A stretch of 64,000 nucleotides of DNA from Anagrus nilaparvatae (taxonomy: Eukaryota > Arthropoda > Insecta > Hymenoptera > Mymaridae). This document shows, piece after piece, positions 1-9,863 of the stretch. Below the pieces are notes generated by a model, which worked only from the letters and a program-made list of their open reading frames with translations, made no database searches and had not been told where the DNA came from. Position 1 is the stretch's first letter, and the number at the start of each line of letters is the position of its first letter. Both the position numbers and the translations under genes were made by a program. The DNA lies in NCBI GenBank assembly GCA_022575985.1, contig JAKSXM010000269.1, positions 62,001 through 126,000 on the forward strand, given 5' to 3'.

Positions 1-286
1 GTAGAGAGCTCTCCTGCCCCTAGGCAGGGGGGAAGGCAGCGGCCAGCTGCCTAGGCTGCGCGTCCCAAACTGAAGTTATACCTGAAAAGGGAGTTCCGGT
101 TTGGGACAAACAAGCGCGGGGGGTTTAAAATGTGTTTATCCAGTAAGAATCTGGGGCGTAGCCGGCGATCGCGTTCGCCGGTGGTCTCCCGGTTGTACAC
201 TTTGTACAACTGGGCGGTCATGGAAATTTGCGGGTCTTTAAGGCTCGCAAACACTCCATGGCTGATGTAAGATTTACATATTTCCC

Positions 287-321
<35 letters not shown>
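1..321 (+). mobile_element. 3' end of a poly(A)-tailed retroposon
   Basis: The first 290 bases are clearly richer in GC than the surrounding DNA and end in an uninterrupted run of about 31 A (291-321), after which AT-rich intron sequence of the DNMT3-like gene begins. A GC-rich body with a terminal poly(A) on the plus strand is what a LINE or LINE-mobilised insertion leaves. The 5' part and its target duplication lie outside the window. I recognise no protein domain in the body; a 67-codon open frame on the minus strand at 51-254 looks fortuitous. Family unassigned. Confidence 0.5.
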
Positions 322-324
<3 letters not shown>

Positions 325-343
325 TGTAACTTAAAAAAATTAC

Positions 344-911
344 CATGAAGTCCTTTTCGATTGACCTTTGCAATGCTTAATTCATTGCACGGAGAACCTC
401 CTATAAATAAATTTATAGGACATAGGTTTTTTATGTCTTTCTCTGTTATTTTTTGAATATCTCCCAGTTGAATAATGTTATCATGATTAGCATTACTTAC
501 TGCAATTGCATTTCCATCAATTTCGCTTGCGAAATAATCTACATCAAGGAATAAATTTTCTAATGCAAGTTTTGCTGTTAAATTTAAATAATTAAACTAA
601 TAAATACATAAACGTTTTACAAAAAAAGGAGATGAATTAATATAGAATTAATTTTCTGTTACCTGAAGAAACACCATCAAAGACTGATAGAACTTTCAAT
701 TTTTTTTTTTTTTTTTACGCTTGTAGGGTATTCAGTTATATTAAAATTATTATTAAACACTTGCTTATTTTTCTCCTCCCAATCTGATCTGAATTTCAGA
801 ATACCAGTAGATGAATTAGGGTTACATACAAAACACACCCATGGATGTTGCAAAATTACATCCAAATAATTTTTTGGACAAATTAAATACTTGCAGCAAG
901 TACAAAAAGAT
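344..911 (-). other. DNMT3: DNMT3 catalytic-domain exons and the C-terminal half of the ADD finger
   Basis: Two exons. The right one (663-911) starts inside the ADD finger (FCTCCKYLICP, then HPWVCFVC) and ends at a CAG|GTAA donor just after the motif I peptide VLSVFDGVSS. The left one (344-574) begins after a TTTAATTTAACAG acceptor and contains the sequence that follows motif II, then GGSPCNELSIAKVNRKGLHG, which holds the PCN cysteine nucleophile typical of DNMT3. A 17-base A run (complement of 699-715) sits between ADD and motif I; as printed it puts motif I in another frame, and one base fewer would put them in the same frame. This exon pair is the firmest evidence for DNMT3 rather than DNMT1, whose motif IV context differs. 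Confidence 0.82.
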
Positions 912-3900
912 CTAAAATTATATAAGCAATTAGATTTGTTATTTGAAATATAATTTCAATATTTACCTGGGGCAATCTAGATTATCACATTCTAAGAGCA
1001 CTTTATCACCGCCGCAAATTATGCAAAATTCTACAAACAAAGAAAAACATTTTTTTTAATTGTATCACAAAACAATGAAATCACAAATTTCAAACATACG
1101 TTCTTTCCATTTTCATTTACAGTAAAGAGTTTAGGTATTAAATCCGTTTACAAACAAATATTTAAATTTATAGTAATGTAGATAATGATTTATTTGATGC
1201 AAAAAAGTAAAATTACCCAACAATTATCGCACACATTCGCAAACACAAATGGATGTGAAGTTGAAGTTTGCTCAGCTAACTTAAAGCATACAGCACAAAA
1301 TTTTTCTAAACCTTTTTCCTCTATCAAAACTTGTTTAACATTATCTGAAAAATTAAATAATCCTGTCTTCAAATTTTCTTTAATGGATAAAATATTGTAA
1401 AATATTTTTTTATAATAAATTATTTAACTCACCTGAGTTTTGTAACAAATGTTCCCTCTCTTTATTTATATCTTTTTTATTCATATTATGATTCTTTAAT
1501 TTGTTTTCAATTACCATAGGATAAACATTTTCATTTTTTATAGAAGGAATGCAATCATGGCTTAATTTTGTTTCTTCATTATAAAATAAATTACAAATTT
1601 CTTTAATATCACAATTTTTATTATTATTATTATTATCGTCGTTTATTTACCAAAGCAAAATTAAAAAAAAATTTTAATACATAATATACAATATTTACAT
1701 AAATATACAATATAATAATATATACAATTTGGAATTAATAAATTTAATACAATATAACACAAAAAAAATTTTCTTGTAATCCAAACATACTTTTGCAGTA
1801 ATCCTACAAATAAGTAATATTTTTTTTAATAGATAAGCAGTAAAGTTATAGACATACTTATTGTCTATATTAGCAATACATATTTCAAACTCACTTTTGC
1901 AGCATCTAATAAAGCTGCTCTCAAAAATATATCGTGTCCTTCAATAAACTCATGTTTCATTGCAGTCATTCCATTATAAAAAGAAAGAATTCTTTCATAG
2001 TGAATCTAACAAAATAAATAATTTAATAATATTTTAACAGTTAAATATTTTACCGAAGAGTATAAAAAAGTTCCATACCAAATCACATATTGGCAAGCAA
2101 CAACTGGTCTCTTATTTATATGGTTGTTATCAATAATAACGCCTATTAAAAAAAAAATGTATTAAAAATTATATATAGAGTATTCATAATTTATTTATTA
2201 TTGTTTTATGGATGAAATAGTGAATACAATAATTTAAATAGAATACAGAAAATAATTATTTTTTCTTGACAGCGACCAGAAAACACGTATTTCCCGGTCG
2301 CTGCGCGATCTGTTTTCTCGTCTTTTACGAAAGAAATCGTTCACGACCCTTGGCGATCCTTGGTATACAAAAAAAAATCCTAATCTGATATCAGAAAGTT
2401 TTAAATAATTTTATCATTTTTAAATGTTGTAAATGCCTAATGTTAATAAATAATATACTTTTTTGCTGAAAAATTGCTTTCTTTTTCAGGAAAAATAGCT
2501 ATAATTTAGTAAAAAAATTATAAAGCGCTGCTGATCATTGCACCCTTTAAAGTGGGGCAATTATCATGTCACCTGAAAGGACCATGTTAATTTTCATTTT
2601 TTTAAATTAAAAAAATCTTACATGGCCACCAAATGTCTCCATCCTTCTTTGCCATAACTATGTTACCAACTTTTTGTTCACATATAGACAAATAATGCGA
2701 ATCTGTACATGGTTTATCATAAATTGGATTTTTTTCTTCTTTTAATCGACCTACAAAAAATAAATTTCTGATTATTTACTATCTTAGATTTATAATTACA
2801 AAAACTTGCTAGTGGTTTATGAACTCCCAACCAACGTACATGGAACATGTTTAAACCTAATTATTATTTTATCCATATTATTTTATTCTATGCTTTGTTC
2901 TTAAAATTATTCCAAGTCCATTTCAACCCCACCCAAAAAATGAAATCTACCCCCTACCTTTAAACATGTCCCAGTTAATAAGGGAAAAGTTGCAAATTGT
3001 AATAAAGTATTAACAAACTTTTTTTATTTATTACCATCTTTTCTGCTTTTTGTTTGGTTACTCTTAATCTTTGTTTCTTCGGTTTTTACAAGTCTTAATT
3101 GCTTCATAAGATATTCCGGACAGGTTTCAAAACTTATTTGTTTAACTTTAAATAATTGTATATTATTATGTTTGCTCAATTGCATTGTTTGTGCGATAAA
3201 AATCTTTCTGGGCCAAAAAATAAATTATGGGAAGTTTAGCTAACAGTTTCTGTTGCCTACAGAAATCTTAAATAAAAAACATATTCATCCAGTGAACCAA
3301 CTTCCTTAATATAATTTGGCTCAGAGAGACCCATGAAATAAGTACTAATAATAATTATAAATACTTTTTAAAATACTTGCAAAAAACTCCTTTACAATTA
3401 TTTTGATATCATTTGTTTGAGGGCTTATTTTGAAATACTCCTGTAACAACTGAAATAATTACGAATAATTTTGTATTAGTACTTGTTTAAAACAAAAAAA
3501 TAAACAAAATAGCACAGGTTGGAAATTATACTTTTTTCAACTTGTATAAAAACTATTTTTATAGTATTTATATACTTACCTTAATGGTTAATAAGCAAGC
3601 ATTCTTTCTCTTTTTTAATTTTGTTTGACGTGATTTTGTTGTAGTATAAGCAAAACTAATTCTACTTATAAAGTTGGTTACAATTGCTTCCGTTTGGTTA
3701 TTAATGTTTATCTATTAATGTAGGTATAAGAAAAATAATGAAGATTATAATGAAAGTACCTTTTTAAATTATTAAAATAATATTCAATGCGTAATACTCC
3801 AGTCAAATCACAGGGGAGATAGGGTTGTATACTTTCTGGCCACCATCTGATTTTGTCTGCTATAGGTTTCTTGGGTCTCTGACCACGAAAACCGGGATCT

Positions 3901-5364
3901 AGGCTATTAACATTTAGCCAAAATTATCCCTAACAGTTCACTAAGTAATTAACTGAAACAGTTTTTTTGCTACAATAGCACTGGTTATATTTGGAAGGCA
4001 CAAATTTTCAGAAAAAATATCTCAATATTCGCCATCAGATACCTCAAAAACCCTATTAGACAAAATTTTAGAGGGCCTGGGCAAATCTAGAAAAAATATC
4101 CTTTTTAGAGATATTTTAGTCAAATAAAAGGGTGCTTTTTACATTTCTCATTTAAAATACCTCGATACTTGTTATCAGTAACTTAAAAAACCCTATGTAA
4201 CCAAATCTTAAAGGGCCAGAGTGAATGTAGCAAAAGTACCCCTTTTGAGAGTAGTTTTGGCTAATTTAAGGATCAATTCCAATTTCTCATAGAAATGACC
4301 CAGATTTTCGAGATCAGCTATTTCATGACCAGAAACTATATAACTGAAAATGTGATTTGACTGGAGTATTAATATACCTCAGAAATTTTTGCTTCTCCGA
4401 TCCAAAAAACCAAGCATTTACCAGGAATTACCTCCTTCCCAAATTGTTTACCATCGATTAACACTGCTATAAAATGAAATATTGGTCATAAAATTTTACT
4501 AATAAAAACAATATTTACAATTAAAAAAAACTTGCCAGGCCACCGGCCAGACATTTGGCACCATACAAGTTCACCAACAAAAATATCATCAAGTGTTGGA
4601 GAACCCTCTGTTGATGTGGAATTTAACATAACACTGCCCACTTCATTATGTTTCTTAATATTTAAGTTATTTGTTACAGTTGAACCAGTGAATTCATCAG
4701 ATGGAAGTTGTGAATCATTAACCATACATACATCTAAAGTATTGTTAAGTGTGGACTGCAACTCCAGAGTACTACGAAAATAGGAAATGCTTAAAATTTT
4801 TTAAATCTTAGTTTAATTAAATTTTGCCAAAATAATACCTCTCATTTAAATCTGGATTTTCGCTAATACTCTGATTTATGAGTTCGTTTCTGTCATTACT
4901 AATAGTTTCATCACAAAAATTTTGCTCGCCGTTGAATATAATATCCCTGTATACCAGGAACATTTAAAAGTTTATACAGAATCTTGTCTAAAAAAATTAT
5001 TTATATAAAAACAATACGCACCTTTCATTAGAATTTTCAGAAAATGGAAACTGGATTGTTGGGAATCTTCCTAAATAATAAATCTACTTATTTCTCCCTT
5101 GAATAGCTTATAATAAAAATCCTCTTCTCTAAAATGACCGCTACAAATGCCCATATAACTTTTTGCATTAATTCCCCATTCTTTGAGTGTAAGAACCCAT
5201 TTTTCATTCATGACGCACTTACTTTTAGGGATACTAAAAGTATAAATATTTAATAAATAATTTAAATAAAAAAATAAAAAAATAATAAATAAAATTTAAC
5301 TATGAAGTGAAATATTTTCAATTTGTCCAAGCTAACACTTGCAAGCGCAACAGGTGTATACCAT
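344..5364 (-). CDS. DNMT3: DNMT3-like de novo DNA (cytosine-5) methyltransferase, multi-exon, partial at the left edge
   Basis: DNMT3 enzymes transfer a methyl group from S-adenosylmethionine to cytosine in nuclear DNA; PWWP and ADD domains read histone H3 marks. On the minus strand I can follow exons with good splice sites: 5364 down to ~5023 (THAP-like), 4840-4948, 4536-4771 plus 4378-4466 (PWWP 1), 3580-3712, 3377-3449, ~3034-3210, ~2622-2750 plus 2055-2142 (PWWP 2), ~1893-2007, 1434-~1615, 1213-1386, 967-1030 and 663-911 (ADD and methyltransferase motif I), and 344-574 (motif IV). Seen directly: SVFDGVSS (SAM-binding motif I) and GGSPCNELS with the catalytic Cys of the PCN motif. The rest of the catalytic domain is outside the window. 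Phase agrees across most junctions from THAP to PWWP 1, but not everywhere. Two frame breaks are visible: one in the THAP part near 5080 and one in a 17-A run at 699-715. Either assembly errors or a decaying gene. Confidence 0.8.
967..1386 (-). other. DNMT3: DNMT3 ADD-domain exons (Cys-rich zinc finger)
   Basis: Minus-strand exon 1213-1386 carries FCAVCFKLAEQ followed by HPFVFANVCDNC, and exon 967-1030 carries FCIICGGDKVLLECDNLDCP. Together with the next exon these give the spaced Cys pairs of the GATA-like and PHD-like parts of an ADD domain, which in DNMT3 binds unmethylated H3K4. The join between the two exons does not keep phase with the most obvious donor (TTGG|GTAA), so either a different donor is used or there is a small error. 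Confidence 0.7.
2055..2757 (-). other. DNMT3: DNMT3 second PWWP domain (two exons)
   Basis: Minus-strand exon at ~2622-2750 ends in VGNIVMAKKDGDIWWP and exon 2055-2142 continues VIIDNNHINKRPVVACQYVI WYGT-like sequence. This is a PWWP fold signature: an aliphatic start, a G-D-x-W-W-P turn, then strands ending in a W-Y/F-G step. The intron falls one base after the WWP codons (phase 1). Between the exons (2143-2620) lies intron DNA with a higher-GC patch at 2270-2365 that can form an AGCGACC/GGTCGCT hairpin. Confidence 0.65.
3794..4371. mobile_element. MITE in a DNMT3 intron, Tc1/mariner-like ends
   Basis: ATACTCCAGTCAAATCACA at 3794-3812 is repeated in inverted orientation at 4351-4369, and the similarity extends imperfectly inward. 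Both sides are bounded by TA, as expected for a TA target-site duplication. The interior (~540 bp) has no open frame of note, so this is a non-autonomous element lying in the intron after the first PWWP domain. Confidence 0.6.
4378..4771 (-). other. DNMT3: DNMT3 first PWWP domain (two exons, GC-AG intron)
   Basis: Exon 4536-4771 (after TTTTCGTAG) ends with FVGELVWCQMSGRWP and exon 4378-4466 (after TTTTATAG) continues VLIDGKQFGKEVIPGKCLVF and then WIGEAKISE. These match the beginning, the WP turn and the later strands of PWWP. In-phase joining requires a GC donor, CCTG|GCAAGT, which is the consensus for the minor GC-AG class. The intron sits at the same point and in the same phase as in the second PWWP domain, so the two probably arose by tandem exon-pair duplication. 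Confidence 0.62.
5023..5364 (-). other. THAP-like zinc finger at the start of the DNMT3-like gene
   Basis: Starting from an ATG at 5364 (minus), a short exon gives MVYTCCAC and a second exon gives WVLTLKEWGINAK followed by ICSGHFREEDF. The W, the C-S-x-H-F step and the acidic residues match the C2CH pattern of THAP DNA-binding domains, and a downstream FPTIQFP resembles the THAP C-terminal AVPTIF box. That box lies in a different frame from the CSGHF part; the switch falls near 5080-5095. Splice phase is consistent into the next exons (4840-4948, then 4536-4771). The spacing before the W is short for a THAP domain. Confidence 0.45.
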
Positions 5365-6411
5365 TCTGCTAAAGTAATTAAAAAATTTTTTTTTATTTTA
5401 AGTCAGACCACCATGCCTGCAGAACACTAAACATTCTCTTATCAATTCAGCAACTTATTAATAAATTCAAAAAGCATATTTTCTGTATACACTCACAAAT
5501 CATCATAAAAGTATCTAACCAAGCCAGGTACATATAATTTTTAAACAATTTATTTGCAGGTTATGCACAAATAAGAGATATATCAAAATTTATTGAAAAA
5601 CAAACACTTTAATAATAATAAAACAAACTATTTTATTTTCTCTTTAAACTGTATTCTTATTTTAAAATTTATGAATATTAAAACTTAATTAGAAAAACAG
5701 TAAAAAGTAATTTACAAAAAATAAATAAGAACAATATGTTTTAAGCAATATATATTTTAACAAAGAAATATCATTCTCTGCTATACCGACTTTTAAAGAA
5801 ATTTCAGAGAGAGAGGACGATAACTTTTGAGAGAAAGACACAGCAGTAAAAATTTTAAATCAGAAAGATAATCTTCAGGGGTTTCAGGAATCCCTATTTA
5901 TTCCAATAAAATCTGAAATAATATTTGCACATTTATGCGTCCTATAATAGAAGTAGAAGGGTCGAATTTTCCCTCTCGTGCAATTGAAAAAATTGCAGGA
6001 AATTTAGATTAGTATAATATGTAAATAAAAAAAATTCATTTTTACCCAGACTATTACAATAATAATTCTATCTTAATTTTGGATTTCTGAACATTGTTTG
6101 CAATTTTTAATGATTTAAATTTTTTATAATAAGCAGAAATCTAATTCTTATTATACTCCAGTTTTACTAAAAATTTGAAAAACTTTTGTCTGCATAAATG
6201 CAGTTTTATTAAGTCCCGATAAGTGAAAAATAAAATTTCAATCCCCAAAACCAATGCAGAAATGAACCTTTTGATCATCTTTTACAAAATTAACAATTGA
6301 CAGAGATCCAAAATTTCTTAGACATTTCAAAACAGGCACCCAAGTTATATTTCTTTCAGTAGATTTTTGATAAAAATTGCAAATTATAATTTTATAAAAA
6401 TATAAAAATTT

Positions 6412-6663
6412 TTGATATCATTGAACTTTTTAGATGCTGGATTCTTTGTAGATAGTGATTGTAATTCTATAAGTTTCAGTACTGAAATTAGTAAAACAAA
6501 TAAAAATGTACATAGGATAGGAATAATATGTGATTACCACGACTATTGTAGAGGCTCTAATCAGTTAATTGGACTTATAAATTTTTCAATTACATTATTA
6601 GAACAAAAAAGTTACAAAGTATTACAAATACCTTATATAGATGTTAGTATCGATGATAAATGA
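6412..6663 (+). pseudogene. RAP-domain-like fragment (FASTK-family C terminus), left copy
   Basis: An 83-codon frame ends RIGIICDYHDYC, then LIGLINFSITLLE and YKVLQIPYIDV. The order (hydrophobic strand with D/C, a leucine-glycine step, a helix, then a Y-K-V-x-Q-I-P-Y strand) resembles the RAP domain at the C terminus of FASTK-family mitochondrial RNA proteins. Upstream sequence (about 6290-6410) looks like degraded coding DNA with stops. The same fragment occurs inverted in the other arm. It lies tail-to-tail with the SANT gene, inside the Harbinger spacer, so it may be a captured host gene piece. Function as a protein is doubtful. Confidence 0.4.
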
Positions 6664-7487
6664 ATAAAAAAAGTTAAATATGTTAATGAAAATCTTAAAT
6701 CAATTTTTATGAAAGATCAATAATTAAGTATTAAAATATAAATTTTTTTTTTTATTTCTTGAAAAAAAAAAAACCATCTTGTAGATTTTATTTCTTCTTA
6801 AAATAATTATTGTATAAAAAAATTGACACGAATTTTACATTAGTGTTGCAGTTTTTTAACTTGTATAATTATTAATTGTTATATTATTTTGTGCACTTTG
6901 TTATTACATAAAAAAGTTCACAAAATTATAAATTTTGTAGATATATCGCATATTAATAACGATTTTTAAATTAAAGTTTTAATATAATATAATATTGCGA
7001 AAAAATTTTGTAAAAAATATACTCAAATGTTTGTTTTTTTTTTAAATTTTATATTGCTATTGTATTATCCAGGTGTTATTAATAAATAGATTATAACATT
7101 TAATTTTATATATAATTGTAAAATTATTTGAAATTGAAACTGAATGTGTATTTCCTAAATAATAATTGTTTTTTATATTTGTAAATTTATTTTGGATTTT
7201 CTTAAAGTTATAACAAGCTTCGGATCTCTTTAGGAATTGAAAAAAATGTCAAAAAAAAGTAGCATTTTGCCGATTAAAAAAATTAAAACTTTTTTTTTAC
7301 ATGCTGTTTATTTCTTATAAAACAATAGTCTAAAAAAATTGTGAATTACAAAAATAAGGAAAACTATTTTGCAAATACAGTACATAAAAATATAGGTACA
7401 AATATTGAAATATCTAAATAAAGATATTATTTACATTATCGACATGATATATATAAAATTTATAAAAAAGTATTAATTTTATGGTTA

Positions 7488-8605
7488 TTAAAGATCTTCA
7501 TCAAAATGTAAATCATCCTCGAGCTTCCACTCCTATAAAATAATGAAAAAATTTTGTTTTAAATAATAAAAAATTAAAGAAAGAAATGGTAATGCACAAA
7601 GGCCTTATTAGGTACTTTAATAATACTTTTATTTACCTTGTCTTTATCATCCTCATTTTCTGATACTTCCTCAGCAAAAAGAAGATCATCATCCACTATC
7701 ATAGGATCTTCATTTTTTACTTCGATGTCTTCAATATTCCCTCGCATTGCCTGTTCATCATCTTGATGTGCTATCGCATTTTGATGATTTGAAGCTAAGG
7801 ATTTAAATCCTTTTTCGATGGTCAAATTCAGCTGAGCAAAGCAGGAAACTAATTTAACAGCTAACATTTCAACCAACTCCTTTTATTTTCGACTCGCTCC
7901 CAATATTTCTGACACTGCAGAGGCATTAAAGTATTTGATTAAAAATAAATTAAAAAAGATTAAAATATTATTTGTTTTAATATTTAACTTACCCTGCCTA
8001 TTCCGATCTGAAGTGGCATTTTTTCTAACTTTAGATCTACTGGTATTCTCATCATCAGATAATTCAATGACAATATTATTGTTCCAAGCGGAACTTCCTG
8101 CTCTATTTGTTGGATTTCCTACTGCTGGTGGAGCAGTTCTACGACGAACTGCCCCATTGTGCCTCCTCGTGGCACCTGCTGCATTTGCCGCTTGATGTAA
8201 CAAAACCGGTTGTCTTAATTGAAGTTGAGCTGCGGCTGCTTCGTATTGAGCAGATGCAGCTGGTTGTGATGCTTCAGGACGAGCTAGAGGTTGAACAACC
8301 AGTGGTCGAGGTTGAGCTAAGGCAGGTTCGTATTGAGCATGTTCAGCTGGCTGTAATGCTTCAGCACGAGCTGGAGGTTGAGCAACGAATAGTCCAGGTT
8401 GAGCTGCGGCAGCTTCGTATTGACCAGGTACAGGTAGAGCAGCCAATGGTTGAGGTTGTGGTAAAGGCTGAACCTGGCCTTGAATAAGCTGGTTATTATC
8501 TACCATTACTGGCTGCGCTGCATTTAAAGCTCCCTGTCCTGCGTTATTTAGCACTAGTGCAGGTCGAGGATGATTCACATTGTTCAAGGGCATTATTGCT
8601 ATAAC
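7488..8605 (-). pseudogene. Truncated inverted copy of the Harbinger SANT/Myb accessory gene
   Basis: The minus strand encodes a Pro/Gln/Ala-rich segment (from 8593, repeating AQPxxLVVQP-like units), then an acidic tail (7574-7876) and the last small exon ending at 7488. It matches the 3' three exons of the complete copy at 9864-11886 with only a few differences. The DNA-binding exons are missing because the arm ends at 8605. It shares with the other copy a TAA stop between the exon starting VSEILGASRK and the segment KELVEML. Confidence 0.75.
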
Positions 8606-8619
8606 TCTTTATTAAAAAT

Positions 8620-9089
8620 CTTTAGTAAAAAAAAATTATTAATTCTAAAAAAAATAAAGGCTTTAATGCCCTTGACACTAAAAATTTACATTAAATTAAT
8701 CAAAAAATAAATTTGTAAGTTCATTAGCTTTATGGTGGCCCCTCTGCAAATTTTTGGTAATTCGTAATGTTTATTTTTTAAAAAATGCTGAGAAGGGTAG
8801 AATTAATTATTATATAGCTTTTTAAATTTTTTTAAAACACATTAAATGTATTTTTTTGGTTCTAAGATCAAGAAACTTTTTATTCTTTGATTAAAACAAT
8901 AATTTATTTTAAAAATCAAAAAAATCTATTTTTTATTTTCTCAATTCAGGAATATAAAGACAGATGAATGATTCAGCCAACTGGAATACAATATGGAGAC
9001 TCTAAACATTAATTTAATGTAAATTTTTAGTGTCAAGGGCATTAAAGCCTTTATTTTTTTTTAGAATTAATAATTTTTTTTTACTAAAG
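8620..9089. mobile_element. Foldback element with ~81-bp terminal inverted repeats
   Basis: 8620-8700 and 9008-9089 are near-perfect reverse complements (core TAAAGGCTTTAATGCCCTTGACACT), enclosing ~307 bp with no ORF. The copy lies directly at the inner edge of the left palindrome arm. No autonomous partner is visible. Confidence 0.65.
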
Positions 9090-9863
9090 AAAAAAAAAAG
9101 TGTATGTACTTTGGTTCGAAAACCACGGCCTTTTCAAATCTTTTTATTATTTCAATTAGAATTCAAAAAGGTAATATATTATTTTATTCAAGTATATAAC
9201 CCAATTTTACCAATTTCTTTTACCAATTTCCTGAACATTCCAAGTAACAAATAAAATAAACTATTAGGGAAAAAAGAAGATCAAAATATAAAAATGGTTT
9301 GAATAATGATAATCATTGACAGCATTTTTTTATAATATTGTATATTAACTTTTGTTTTTTATGTAAATGTTATATTTACATTATAAAGAAAGTAGCTATT
9401 ATATTGTTAAGCAATCGGGAAAAGTTTAGGTAAATGAAATAATGAGCTTATAATTTTCGCGCCAAAAAATATAATTAAATGAAAAGGCAAAATATCCTTT
9501 ATCATATACAAAATAAATAAGTTTAAAATTTTTTTAAAATGTAAAATATCGCTAATAAAAAAAAAATCATCATTTAAAAAAAAATTTTTATGGCGGTTTA
9601 TTGTGACAACTACCTGAATCAACTTGTTGAACAAACGACTAAATGAATTAGTCAAGATAGTAGCATCTCGTATATTGTATTTATGGGAGTTGGCACGGTG
9701 TTAGTAAAAAATTTCGGAAAGTAGAGGGGATAGAGAGGAAGTCGAAAATTGTAACGATCGACACTTTATTTGACGGTTAAGAATTTTGCTGCAACCGGTG
9801 TACGGTGCATCCTCATTTTAACTTAAAACTTCGTGCTAAAAGGTTTAAAAGATTGAAAAATTA
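9090..9863. other. Intergenic or Harbinger 5' flank, no gene seen
   Basis: AT-rich DNA; open frames here are short and of low complexity. A more GC-balanced patch at 9665-9800 precedes the first ATG of the SANT gene and could hold its promoter. I found no counterpart here of the GGGCCC-type end seen near 45825, so the left end of the Harbinger element is not located. Confidence 0.4.

Larger units (their letters stand above)
5682..8605 (-). repeat. Left arm of a ~2.9-kb inverted duplication (Harbinger-derived)
   Basis: This stretch is the reverse complement of 10769-12280 joined to 42058-43468, at close to full identity over about 2.92 kb. It contains a reversed 3' part of the SANT/Myb accessory gene (7488-8605) and the spacer with the RAP-like fragment (6412-6663). 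The arm stops abruptly inside the third SANT exon at 8605. It preserves the uninterrupted sequence that the giant LTR element split in the other arm. Confidence 0.88.

Noticed and set aside
8107..8487. 126-codon frame opposite the SANT gene linker (and its mirror at 10887-11267)
   Set aside because: Antisense shadow of the Pro/Gln/Ala-rich linker; the sense frame has splice sites and the domain context.
9090..9863. Left terminal inverted repeat of the Harbinger element
   Set aside because: I looked for a match to the GGGCCCAGATTC end seen at ~45825 and found none.
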